Below, piece after piece: positions 49,893 through 57,945 of a stretch of DNA of 64,000 bases. The notes below the pieces were generated by a model. The model saw only the letters and a program-made list of their open reading frames with translations. It was not told where the DNA came from and did not search any database. Numbering within the stretch: the stretch's first letter is position 1; each line of letters starts with the position of its first letter. The stretch is taken from NCBI GenBank assembly GCA_018993155.1, contig JAGKSX010000069.1, positions 1 to 64,000 of the forward strand. The letters run 5' to 3'. The position numbers were made by a program, and so were the translations under genes. The DNA is from Hydrogenophaga sp. (lineage in GTDB: Bacteria > Pseudomonadota > Gammaproteobacteria > Burkholderiales > Burkholderiaceae_C).

Positions 49893-50801
49893 ATGATGCT
49901 GGACGCCCGCCAACTCGACGCCCTGGCCGCCGTGGTCGAGCACGGCGGCTTCGGCCCGGCCGCGCAGGCCCTCTCGCTCACGCTGGCGGCGGTGTCGCTG
50001 CGCATCAAGTCGCTGGAGGACACGCTGGGCCAGCGCCTGCTGGTGCGTGGCAAGCAGGTGCGCGCCACCCCGGCCGGGCAGGCGCTGCTGGCCCATGTGA
50101 AGCAGGTGCGGCTGATGGAGGCCGACCTGCTCGACGGCCTGCAGGGTGGGGCGCCGGCCCCGGGCGGCGTGCGCTGGCAGAGCCTGTCGGTGGCGATCAA
50201 CGCCGACTCGGTGGCCGGCTGGTTCCTGCCTGGCGTGGCCGCGCTGCTCAAGCGCCACCACCTGCTGCTGGACATCATGATCGACGACCAGGACCACACG
50301 CACAGCGCGCTCAAGAGCGGCGACGTGATGGGCTGCGTGACCGCGTTGTCCACGGCCATGCGCGGCTGCGTGGCCGAGCCGCTGGGCGTGATGCGCTACC
50401 ACTGTGTGGCCTCGCCGGCGGTGGCGCAGCGCTGCCGCACGCCCAAGGGCGCGGTCTCGGTGCACAAGCTGCTGGCGCAGCCGGCCATCATCTTCAACCG
50501 CAAGGACGCGCTGCAGGACGCCTTTCTGGAACAGCACTTCGGTTTGCGCCAGCCGCGCTACCCGCGCCATTTCGCGCCGGCGGTGGAGGCTTTCGAGACC
50601 GCGATCGAGCTCGGCCTGGGCTGGGGCATGGTGCCCGAGCAGCACCTGCAGAACCGCCCGGCGTTGCAGGAAATCCTGCCCGGCGCCACGGTGGACGTGT
50701 CGCTGTACTGGCAGCACTGGGCGCACGAATCGCTGTCGGCGCGGCGACTGACCGAAGCGGTGAAGGCGGCGGCGCGCGCGCACCTGGCGGCGCCGGGCTG
50801 A
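49893..50801 (+). CDS. argP: LysR-family regulator, ArgP/LysG (IciA) type
   Basis: 302 residues. The N-terminus MLDARQLDALAAVVEHGGFGPAAQALSLTLAAVSLRIKSLED (split over residues 1-42) is the ArgP/IciA type of helix-turn-helix. The ligand domain contains NADSVAGWFLPGV and DDQDHTHSALKSGDVMGCVT, characteristic of lysine/arginine-sensing ArgP and LysG. In other bacteria these activate argO or lysE when basic amino acids accumulate. The divergent position next to lysE-davB-davA supports the same role and possibly control of lysine catabolism. Confidence 0.88.
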   Translation: MMLDARQLDALAAVVEHGGFGPAAQALSLTLAAVSLRIKSLEDTLGQRLLVRGKQVRATPAGQALLAHVKQVRLMEADLLDGLQGGAPAPGGVRWQSLSVAINADSVAGWFLPGVAALLKRHHLLLDIMIDDQDHTHSALKSGDVMGCVTALSTAMRGCVAEPLGVMRYHCVASPAVAQRCRTPKGAVSVHKLLAQPAIIFNRKDALQDAFLEQHFGLRQPRYPRHFAPAVEAFETAIELGLGWGMVPEQHLQNRPALQEILPGATVDVSLYWQHWAHESLSARRLTEAVKAAARAHLAAPG

Positions 50802-50822
50802 GCGCCCGGGCGGTGGTGGCGC

Positions 50823-53129
50823 TCAGGCGGGGGTGAGGGTCGGCGGTTCGAAGGCGCGCACGGGCGCGGCCTCGCCGTGCCAGAGCGCCACGTCCACCAG
50901 CGCGGTCATGGCGCTGCTGCCTTGGGCCAGGCGCGAGGTGCCGAGGTCGAGCGTGAGCACGTTCGGGTTGCCGTGGCGCTCCGGCTCGCCACCGTCGCTG
51001 TCGAACCAGGCGCCGGTGGAGATCACCACCACGCCCGGCATCACGGCCTCGTCCAGCGTGGCGCCGCCCAGGCAGGTGCCGCGCGCGTTGAACACGCGCA
51101 CCAGGTCGCCGTCGGCGATGCCGCGTGCGCGTGCGTCGTCCGGGTTCAGTCGAACGCGCTGGCGCTCGCGCAGCTTCTGCTCGCGCGAGACGACCCCGGC
51201 ATCGAGCTGCGAGTGCAGCTTGTCGGCCGGTTGCGAACTGATCAGGTGCAGCGGCCACTGGCGCGCGCTGTCCGCGCCCAGCCATTCGGCGGGGGCGAGC
51301 CAGCTCGGGTGGGGCGGGCAGTCCGCGTAGCCGAAGCCCGCGATGGCGGCCGAGTGCAGCTCGATGCGGCCCGACGGCGTGCCCAGTGGCGCGGCCTGCG
51401 GGTCCTGGCGGAAGGCCTCGAACAGCACCATCTCGCGCTCGGGCTCGGGCAGCTCGGCCACACCTTCTTCCCAGAAGCGGTCGAAGTCGGGCAGGGTGAA
51501 GCCGGCGGCGCGCCAGTTGTCGGCGGTGCTGTCGTAGAGGGCGCGCACCCAGGCGGCCTCGTCGCGGTCCTCGGTGAACGCGGCCTCGTGCCCGGCGCGC
51601 GCCGCCAGGTCGCGGTAGATGTCGAAGTCGTTGCGGCTCTGGCCCACCGGCGCGATCGCCTGCTTCATTGCCAGCAGGTAACGGTCGCGCGACGAACCCC
51701 CGACGTCGTTGCGTTCCAGCGTGGTGGTGGCGGGCAGCACGATGTCGGCGCGGCGCGCGGTCGGCGTCCACCAGCTGTCGTGCACGACGATGGTCTCGGG
51801 CTTCTGCCAGGCGCGCACCAGGCGGTTCAGGTCCTGGTGGTGGTGGAACGGGTTGCCGCCGGCCCAGTAGACGAGTCGGATGTCGGGGTAGGTCCCTGTG
51901 CGGCCGTTGAAGGCATAGGTTTCACCGGGGTGCAGCAGCATGTCGGCCATGCGCGCCACCGGGATGCTGCGGCCAATCGGGTTGGGGCCGGTCGACAGCC
52001 GGGGGGCGGCGACATCAGGCCGTGGCGTGGCCGCGCCATTGATGGACCCATGGCCGAAGGCGAACCCCCCGCCCGGCAGGCCGATCTGGCCCAGCACGGC
52101 CGCCAGCGCGATGCTGGCCCAGTAGGGCTGTTCACCGTGGTGGGCGCGCTGCAGTGACCAGGTGCAGTTGATCATGGTGCGCTGGCGCGCGGCGCTGCGC
52201 GCCAGCTCGGCGATGGTGGGGGCGTCCACGCCGCAGATGGTGGCGGCCCAGGCCGCGTCCTTGGGCTGCCCGTCGTCCGTGCCGCGCAGGTAGCGGGCCC
52301 AGGCGTCGAAGCCGCTGCAATGGGTGTGAAGGAAGGCGGTGTCGTGCAGGTCCTCGGCCAGCAGGGTGTGGGCCATGCCCAGCATCAGCGCGGTGTCGGT
52401 GTTGGGCCGGATCGGGATCCAGCGCGCGCTCAGGCCCTCGGGCACGTCGGCGCGCGTCGGGCTGATCACCACGAACTCGATGCCTGCCCGGGCGGCGCGG
52501 GCGATCCAGGCCGCGCTGCTGTGCTCGCCCGCACCGCCGGAGGTGACCTGGGTGTTGCGCAGCGGCAGGCCGCCGAAGGCAATGAACAGGCGGGTGTGGG
52601 CCAGCACGCTGCGCCAGTCGGTCACGCGGCCGGTCACGGGGGCGTAGGTGCCGATCACGTGCGGCAGCAGGAACTGGGCCGCGCCCCAGCTGTAGTTGCC
52701 GGCCTGTCCGACGCAGCCGCCGCCGCTGTGCAGAAAGCGCTGGGTGAGCGTGCGCGCGTGGTGCAGGCCGCCGGCCGACGACCAGCCGTAGGAGCCACCG
52801 AAGACCGCGCCGTGGCCGTGTTGCCCGCGCACCCGGGCCAGTTCGCCGGCCACCAGGTCCAGCGCGGTGTCCCAGTCGACCTCGACGAAGCGGTCGTGGC
52901 CGCGCGCGGCGCGGTCGCTGCCCTCACGCTGGCGCAGCCAACCCTCGCGCACCGCCGGGCGCGCGATGCGCAGCGGCGAATGCACCATGCCCGGCATGGA
53001 GCGCAGGATGGGCGAAGGCACCGGGTCGCGCGCGAAGGGCAGGCAGTCGACCACGCGGCCGTCTTCGACCACGGCGGTGAAGGCGCCCCAATGGGACAGG
53101 GAGGGAAAGTGCTGGCGCGGATGTGGCAT
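50823..53129 (-). CDS. bisC: molybdopterin oxidoreductase, biotin-sulfoxide-reductase-like
   Basis: 768 residues without a twin-Arg signal or iron-sulfur Cys cluster, which points to the cytoplasmic BisC group of the DMSO-reductase family. GGSYGWSSAGG near residue 110 places the molybdenum-ligating Ser. VYWAGGNPFHHHQDLNRL, HDSWWTPTARRADIVLPATT and TGAWFDSDG are pterin-cofactor contacts. Expected role: reduction of biotin sulfoxide, methionine sulfoxide or a related S- or N-oxide. It lies 34 bp downstream of the Lrp-type regulator gene on the same strand and may share its transcript. Confidence 0.85.
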   Translation of the reverse strand: MPHPRQHFPSLSHWGAFTAVVEDGRVVDCLPFARDPVPSPILRSMPGMVHSPLRIARPAVREGWLRQREGSDRAARGHDRFVEVDWDTALDLVAGELARVRGQHGHGAVFGGSYGWSSAGGLHHARTLTQRFLHSGGGCVGQAGNYSWGAAQFLLPHVIGTYAPVTGRVTDWRSVLAHTRLFIAFGGLPLRNTQVTSGGAGEHSSAAWIARAARAGIEFVVISPTRADVPEGLSARWIPIRPNTDTALMLGMAHTLLAEDLHDTAFLHTHCSGFDAWARYLRGTDDGQPKDAAWAATICGVDAPTIAELARSAARQRTMINCTWSLQRAHHGEQPYWASIALAAVLGQIGLPGGGFAFGHGSINGAATPRPDVAAPRLSTGPNPIGRSIPVARMADMLLHPGETYAFNGRTGTYPDIRLVYWAGGNPFHHHQDLNRLVRAWQKPETIVVHDSWWTPTARRADIVLPATTTLERNDVGGSSRDRYLLAMKQAIAPVGQSRNDFDIYRDLAARAGHEAAFTEDRDEAAWVRALYDSTADNWRAAGFTLPDFDRFWEEGVAELPEPEREMVLFEAFRQDPQAAPLGTPSGRIELHSAAIAGFGYADCPPHPSWLAPAEWLGADSARQWPLHLISSQPADKLHSQLDAGVVSREQKLRERQRVRLNPDDARARGIADGDLVRVFNARGTCLGGATLDEAVMPGVVVISTGAWFDSDGGEPERHGNPNVLTLDLGTSRLAQGSSAMTALVDVALWHGEAAPVRAFEPPTLTPA

Positions 53130-53163
53130 GGTTGGAAATGGAGGCCGCGTCTGGCACGGGGGG

Positions 53164-53625
53164 TCAGGCGGCGTAGTTGAGCGGCAGCGCGGTGGTGTAC
53201 TTGATCTCTTCCATCGCGAAGCTGGAGCTGACGTCGAACAGCTCCACGATCTGGATCAGCTTCTTGTAGACGACGTCGAAGCCGGCGATGTCGGGCACCA
53301 CCACCTTGAGCAGGTAGTCGGTGTCGCCGCTCATGCGGTAGAACTCGACCACCTCGGGCAGGTCGCGCACGCCCAGGGCGAAGCGGCGCAGCCATTGCAG
53401 GTCGTGGTGGCTGGTCTTGATGGACACGAACACCGTCACGCCCAGGCCGAGTTTGGCGCTGTCGAGCAGGCACACCTGCTGGCGGATGTAGCCCTGTTCG
53501 TGCAGGCGCTGCACGCGCTTCCAGCAGGCGGTGGTCGACAGGCTCACGCGCTCGGCGATCTCGCTGACGGGCAGCCGCGCATCGGTCTGCAGCAGGGCGA
53601 GGATGGCTCGGTCTTTCTTGTCCAT
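53164..53625 (-). CDS. Lrp/AsnC-family regulator (DecR-like)
   Basis: 153 residues from the ATG at 53625. N-terminal helix-turn-helix (LSTTACWKRVQRLHEQGYI, about 28-46), followed by the RAM ligand domain with FYRMSGDTDYLLKVVVPD. It is divergent from a cystathionine beta-lyase gene. The Lrp-type DecR controls a cysteine-degrading enzyme in enterobacteria, so control of the sulfur-amino-acid lyase next door is plausible. The intergenic region (53626-53751) has opposed T- and A-tracts near 53658 and 53697. Confidence 0.88.
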   Translation of the reverse strand: MDKKDRAILALLQTDARLPVSEIAERVSLSTTACWKRVQRLHEQGYIRQQVCLLDSAKLGLGVTVFVSIKTSHHDLQWLRRFALGVRDLPEVVEFYRMSGDTDYLLKVVVPDIAGFDVVYKKLIQIVELFDVSSSFAMEEIKYTTALPLNYAA

Positions 53626-53751
53626 GGGTGCTTCCGAGTGTCGGGTCGGCAATGGTAAATTTTTTTCACTTGCACGGTGGATTGAGTGCCCATTTGGAAA
53701 AAAACGTCTCCGCCCCCGCTCCTAGACTGGCCGCTCAAGGAGTTCCCTCAC

Positions 53752-54939
53752 ATGCAAGAAAGCACCCGCCTGGCCTCCCTCGGCCGAGACCCCCAGCGCT
53801 TTGGCGGCCTGGTCAACACGCCCATCTTCCGCGGCTCGACGATCCTGTCGTCCAGCATGGCCGAATGGGAGCAGCGCAAGGCCGATCGTGCCGCCGACGT
53901 GCCGGGCGCTACCACCTACGGCCGTTTCGGCACCCCCACCACGCACGCGCTGGAAGACGCCATCGCCCAGCTCGAAGGCGGCCACCGCGCCCAGCTGTTC
54001 CCCTCGGGGCTGGCCGCCATCACCACCGTGCTCACCGGCCTGCTGCGCCAGGGTGACCATGTGCTGGTGACCGACAGCGCCTACGGCCCCACGCGCGGCT
54101 TCCTCTCGCGCGTGCTGGCGCGCTTCGGTGTCGAGATGACGCTGTACGACCCCCGCATCGGGGCCGGCATCGCCGCGCTGATGCGACCCAACACCCGCGT
54201 CGTCTACGTGGAATCGCCGGGCTCGGAGACCTTCGAGATCCAGGACATCCCGGCCATTGCCGAGGTCGCGCACCGCCAGGGCGCCCACGTGGTGATGGAC
54301 AACACCTGGGGCACGCCGCTGTTCTACAAGCCCTTCGAGCACGGCGTGGACGTGTCCATCCAGGCCGCCACCAAGTACATCGTCGGCCATTCGGACGCCA
54401 TGCTGGGCATCGCCACCTGCACCGCGCAGACCTGGCCGCTGATCAAGCAGGCGGCCCAGGACCTGGGCCAGACTACCAGCCCTGACGATGCCTACCTGGC
54501 GCTGCGCGGCCTGCGCACGCTGGGCGTGCGCCTGCGCCAGCACCACAGCGCCGGCCTGGAGGTGGCGCGCTGGCTGGAAGGCCACGACGCCGTCGAGGCC
54601 GTGCTGCACCCGGCCCTGCCCAGCCACCCGGGCCACGCCCTGTGGCAACGCGACTTCCTGGGCGCCTGCGGCCTGTTCTCCGTGGTGCTCAAGACCACCT
54701 CGGTGCAGGACATGCACGGCTTCGTCGACGCGCTGCAGCTGTTCGGCCTGGGCGTGTCCTGGGGCGGCTTCGAAAGCCTGGTCATTCCCTTCACGCCGGG
54801 CGGCGACCACACCGCGGCGCGCTGGCCCTGGCGCGGCCAGGCCCTGCGCCTGCACGTGGGGCTGGAAGACCCGCAGGACCTGATCGCCGACCTCGATCAG
54901 GCCCTGCTGGCCATGTCGCGGCGCCTGCGCGCGGCCTGA
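53752..54939 (+). CDS. metC: cystathionine beta-lyase (PLP)
   Basis: 395 residues from the ATG at 53752. Cys/Met-metabolism PLP fold: LFPSGLAAITTVL at about 82-94, YVESPGSETFEIQD at 152-165, cofactor Asp183 in MDNTWGTPL, and the Schiff-base lysine Lys208 in AATKYIVGHSD. The VESPGS sequence and the WGGFESL segment match MetC rather than cystathionine gamma-synthase. It makes homocysteine, pyruvate and ammonia from cystathionine and may also desulfhydrate cysteine. Divergent from the Lrp-type regulator. Confidence 0.9.
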   Translation: MQESTRLASLGRDPQRFGGLVNTPIFRGSTILSSSMAEWEQRKADRAADVPGATTYGRFGTPTTHALEDAIAQLEGGHRAQLFPSGLAAITTVLTGLLRQGDHVLVTDSAYGPTRGFLSRVLARFGVEMTLYDPRIGAGIAALMRPNTRVVYVESPGSETFEIQDIPAIAEVAHRQGAHVVMDNTWGTPLFYKPFEHGVDVSIQAATKYIVGHSDAMLGIATCTAQTWPLIKQAAQDLGQTTSPDDAYLALRGLRTLGVRLRQHHSAGLEVARWLEGHDAVEAVLHPALPSHPGHALWQRDFLGACGLFSVVLKTTSVQDMHGFVDALQLFGLGVSWGGFESLVIPFTPGGDHTAARWPWRGQALRLHVGLEDPQDLIADLDQALLAMSRRLRAA

Positions 54940-55064
54940 CATAAGCTTCTTTCCAATCTGTCTAAACGATCGGCTCCAAATGACCTTGCGGCGACTACCA
55001 TCGCTCCCCTTGGAACATACTGGACGGTCGTTTTTCCGTTCCACCCCATCCCAGGTATCTCTCC

Positions 55065-56000
55065 ATGAGCAAGATGAAAATTGAGGGCTCCTTCGTCGCC
55101 CTGATCACGCCGTTCAACCAGGACGGCAGCCCCGACTTCGGCGCCTTTCGCAGCCTGCTGAAGTTCCAGGAAGACAACGGCACCAGCGCGGTGCTCATCA
55201 TGGGATCGACCGGCGAAGTCTCCATGCTCTCGCAGAAGGAGCGCGAAACCATCATCGCCGAGACCGCGCGTTTCAAGACCGGGAAGATGAAGTTCTTCTA
55301 CGGTTGCACTGGCAACAACACCCAGACCACCATCGATTACCTGAAGTTCGCCCGTGCCAACGGCGCCGACGGTGCGATCCTGGCCGCACCGGCCTACATC
55401 TGCGGCCCCGAGGCCGATCTGGAGGACTACTTCCTGGAAGTGGCCGATGCCACCGACCTGCCGCTGGGCCTCTACAACAACCCGCCGCGCGTGAAGACCG
55501 ACCTGCACTGGGACAACCTGCTGCGCATCTTCAAGCACCCCAACTACGTTGTGCACAAGGAATCGACCACCCGCGTGGGCCAGGTCGCGCAGGTGCTCAA
55601 GGCGCGCCCGGACGTGTCGGTGATGTGCTGCGACTCGCCCAACCTGGGCCTGGTCGTGCCGACCATGAGCCTGGGCGGCCATGGCACCGCCAACATGACC
55701 GGCAACATCGCCCCTGCCGAGATGGTGACGATCTCCAAGCCCTGGACCACGCCGGACGTGTCGGTCAGCTTCCGCGACGCCTACCTGGGCCTGCTGCCCA
55801 TGCTTCATTACTCCTACTCCGCCATCAACCCGGTGGCCATCAAGTCCCTGATGAAGGCCGTTGGCCTGCCCTCCGGCATCCTGCGCAAGCCGCTCAAGAA
55901 CCTGGAAGGCGAAGCGCTGCTCAAGGGCCTGCGCATCGTCAAGGAGCTGGAGCTGGACAAGAAGTACGGCTGGAGCTCGCCCGAGCTGAAGGCGGCCTGA
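55065..56000 (+). CDS. dihydrodipicolinate synthase / N-acetylneuraminate lyase family protein
   Basis: 311 residues, a Schiff-base TIM barrel. GSTGEVSML at 47-55 is the carboxylate-binding loop, YNNPPR at 137-142 gives catalytic Tyr137, and the lysine is Lys165 in VVHKESTTR. It is the first gene of an operon with an SDR, a tricarboxylate-type receptor and a DadA-like oxidase, so a catabolic aldolase or deaminase is more likely than lysine biosynthesis. Hydroxyproline-type pathways pair a DapA-family deaminase with a DadA-like dehydrogenase. That is a hypothesis only. Confidence 0.83.
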   Translation: MSKMKIEGSFVALITPFNQDGSPDFGAFRSLLKFQEDNGTSAVLIMGSTGEVSMLSQKERETIIAETARFKTGKMKFFYGCTGNNTQTTIDYLKFARANGADGAILAAPAYICGPEADLEDYFLEVADATDLPLGLYNNPPRVKTDLHWDNLLRIFKHPNYVVHKESTTRVGQVAQVLKARPDVSVMCCDSPNLGLVVPTMSLGGHGTANMTGNIAPAEMVTISKPWTTPDVSVSFRDAYLGLLPMLHYSYSAINPVAIKSLMKAVGLPSGILRKPLKNLEGEALLKGLRIVKELELDKKYGWSSPELKAA

Positions 56001-56001
56001 C

Positions 56002-56781
56002 ATGGACCTGGGCATCGCAGGGCGCAAGGCGCTGGTGTTTGGCGGCAGCAAGGGCATGGGCCGCGCCTGCGCGCGCGAGCTGTCGGCCGAGGGCGTCGAG
56101 GTGGTGATCGCCGCGCGCACGCCAGCCACGCTGGAACAGGCGGCGGCCGAGATCCAGGCCGAAACGGGCACCCCGGTGCGCTGGGTGTCGGCCGACATCA
56201 CCACCGATGCTGGGCGCGACGCGGCCTTGGCGGCCTGCCCGGCGCCCGACATCCTGATCAACAACGCCGACGGCATGCCGCCCGGCGATTTCCGCGAATG
56301 GACGCCGGCCGACTGGCACCGCGCGGTGGACTCGATGATGGTCGGCCCGATCGAAATGATGCGCCGCACCGTGGACGGCATGATCGAACGGCGCTTCGGC
56401 CGCATCGTCAACATCGTCTCGCGCAGCGTCAAGACGCCGCAACTGGAGCTGGGCCTGTCCAACGGCGCGCGCTCGGGCCTGGTGGGTTTCGTGGCCGGTC
56501 TGGCGCGCCAGACCGTGCGCCACAACGTGACCATCAACAACCTGCTGCCCGGCGTGTTCGCCACCGACGCGCAGCGCCACCACATCCTGGGCATGCTCGA
56601 CACCACGGGCAAGACCTTCGACCAGCTCTGGCACGAGCGCGGCACCCAGAACCCGGCCGGCCGCTATGGCGAGGCCCATGAGCTCGGGGCGCTGTGCGGC
56701 TTCATCTGCTCGGCGCGCGCGGGCTACATCACCGGCCAGAACCTCTTGATCGACGGAGGCGCCTACCCAGGCACCTTCTGA
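56002..56781 (+). CDS. SDR-family protein lacking the Tyr-Lys catalytic pair
   Basis: 259 residues with a normal Rossmann fold: GGSKGMG at 14-20, NNAD at 88-91 in place of NNAG, Ser140 in NIVSRS. At the place of YxxxK, 13 residues after Ser140, the sequence reads SNGAR: Ser153 replaces Tyr and Arg157 replaces Lys. The C-terminus GQNLLIDGGAYPGTF is classical. Either the chemistry is altered or the protein has a binding role. It starts 1 bp after the DapA-like gene and is tightly co-transcribed. Confidence 0.82.
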   Translation: MDLGIAGRKALVFGGSKGMGRACARELSAEGVEVVIAARTPATLEQAAAEIQAETGTPVRWVSADITTDAGRDAALAACPAPDILINNADGMPPGDFREWTPADWHRAVDSMMVGPIEMMRRTVDGMIERRFGRIVNIVSRSVKTPQLELGLSNGARSGLVGFVAGLARQTVRHNVTINNLLPGVFATDAQRHHILGMLDTTGKTFDQLWHERGTQNPAGRYGEAHELGALCGFICSARAGYITGQNLLIDGGAYPGTF

Positions 56782-56867
56782 CGTCCGATTTGCAAGCCGG
56801 CACTCGACCGGCGTCACCGGAGACAGCGTCCCCACCACCGTCCCACCGCCAACCATCCGAGGTCTCC

Positions 56868-57881
56868 ATGAAATCGATCCATCGCCGCGCTTTCACCCGT
56901 TATGGCGTCGCCCTGGCCAGCCTGGCCGCTGCTGGTGCGCTTCACGCGCCCCTGGCCCTGGCCCAGGCGCCGTATCCCACCGCCAAGCCCATCGTCATCG
57001 TCGTGCCGCACGCGGCTGGTGGCGCGGTGGACGGTGTGGCCCGCACCCTGGCCGAGCGCCTGGCCGAGGATCTGAAGCAAAGCGTGGTGGTGGAGAACCG
57101 CCCGGGGGCGTCGGGCCTGATCGGCGCCGCCTCGGTGGCGCGTGCCGATGCCGACGGCTACACGCTGTACTTCAACGCCTCCATCCACGCCGCGGCGCCC
57201 CTGCTCTACAAGAGCCAGGTCAAGTTCGACGCGATCAAGGACTTCACGCCGATCGGCATGGTGGCCGAAGGCGCACTGATCTTCAGCGTCAACCCGCAGG
57301 TGCCGGCGAACACGGTGATCGACCTGGTCAACGTGGTCAAGGCCAACCCCAACAAGTACAGCTTCGTCACCAGCGGTTACGGCTCCGCGGGCCACCTGGG
57401 CATCGCACAGTTCGTGTCCGACGTCGGCCTGGGCGACAAGGGCATTCCGATCGCGCTGTACAAGGGCGCCGCACCCGCGCTGCAGGACCTGATCGGCGGC
57501 CAGGTGCACGCCATGATGGACCCGTTCCTCTCTTCGCTGCCGCACGTGCAGAGCGGCCGCCTGCGCGCCATCGCCCAGACCGGCCGCGTGCGCAGCCCGC
57601 TGCTGCCCGATGTGCCCACCATGCGCGAAGCCGGCCTGCGCGACTTCGAGTTCTATTCCTGGTATGGCCTGTGGGCGCCGGCCAAGCTGCCCGCACCCGT
57701 GTTGAAGGCGCTGGAGTCCGCTACCGAGCGCTCCACGAAGTCGGCCGCGTTCAAGACCAAGCTCAACGGCCTGGGCTTTGACGCCACCTTCCGCAACTCG
57801 GCCGACTTCAACAAGTACATCATCAGCGAGACGGCCAAGTACCAGGCCATCATCGAGAAGGCCGGCATCAAGATCGAGTGA
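56868..57881 (+). CDS. tripartite-tricarboxylate-type periplasmic receptor (Bug family)
   Basis: 337 residues. The signal peptide (1-32) ends ALAQ. PIVIVVPHAAGGAVDGVARTLAERL is the Bug ligand-site strand and loop, ENRPGASGLIGA follows, and SGYGSAGHLG is the second ligand loop. Bug receptors capture diverse carboxylates. The membrane components TctA/TctB are not encoded here, as is common in Burkholderiales, where orphan receptors are numerous. It lies between the SDR and DadA-like genes, so its ligand is probably the substrate of this operon. Confidence 0.9.
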   Translation: MKSIHRRAFTRYGVALASLAAAGALHAPLALAQAPYPTAKPIVIVVPHAAGGAVDGVARTLAERLAEDLKQSVVVENRPGASGLIGAASVARADADGYTLYFNASIHAAAPLLYKSQVKFDAIKDFTPIGMVAEGALIFSVNPQVPANTVIDLVNVVKANPNKYSFVTSGYGSAGHLGIAQFVSDVGLGDKGIPIALYKGAAPALQDLIGGQVHAMMDPFLSSLPHVQSGRLRAIAQTGRVRSPLLPDVPTMREAGLRDFEFYSWYGLWAPAKLPAPVLKALESATERSTKSAAFKTKLNGLGFDATFRNSADFNKYIISETAKYQAIIEKAGIKIE

Positions 57882-57945
57882 CCACCCGGTCTTGCGCGGC
57901 CCCGGGCCGCGGGGCCGGAGGGCGCGCGAGCGAGCCGATCCGACG

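Noticed and set aside
54960-55045. Inverted words AAACGATCG and CGGTCGTTT, and GGAAC/GTTCC, upstream of the DapA-like gene
   Set aside because: The arms are imperfect and widely spaced, and no local regulator is encoded, so I do not call an operator.
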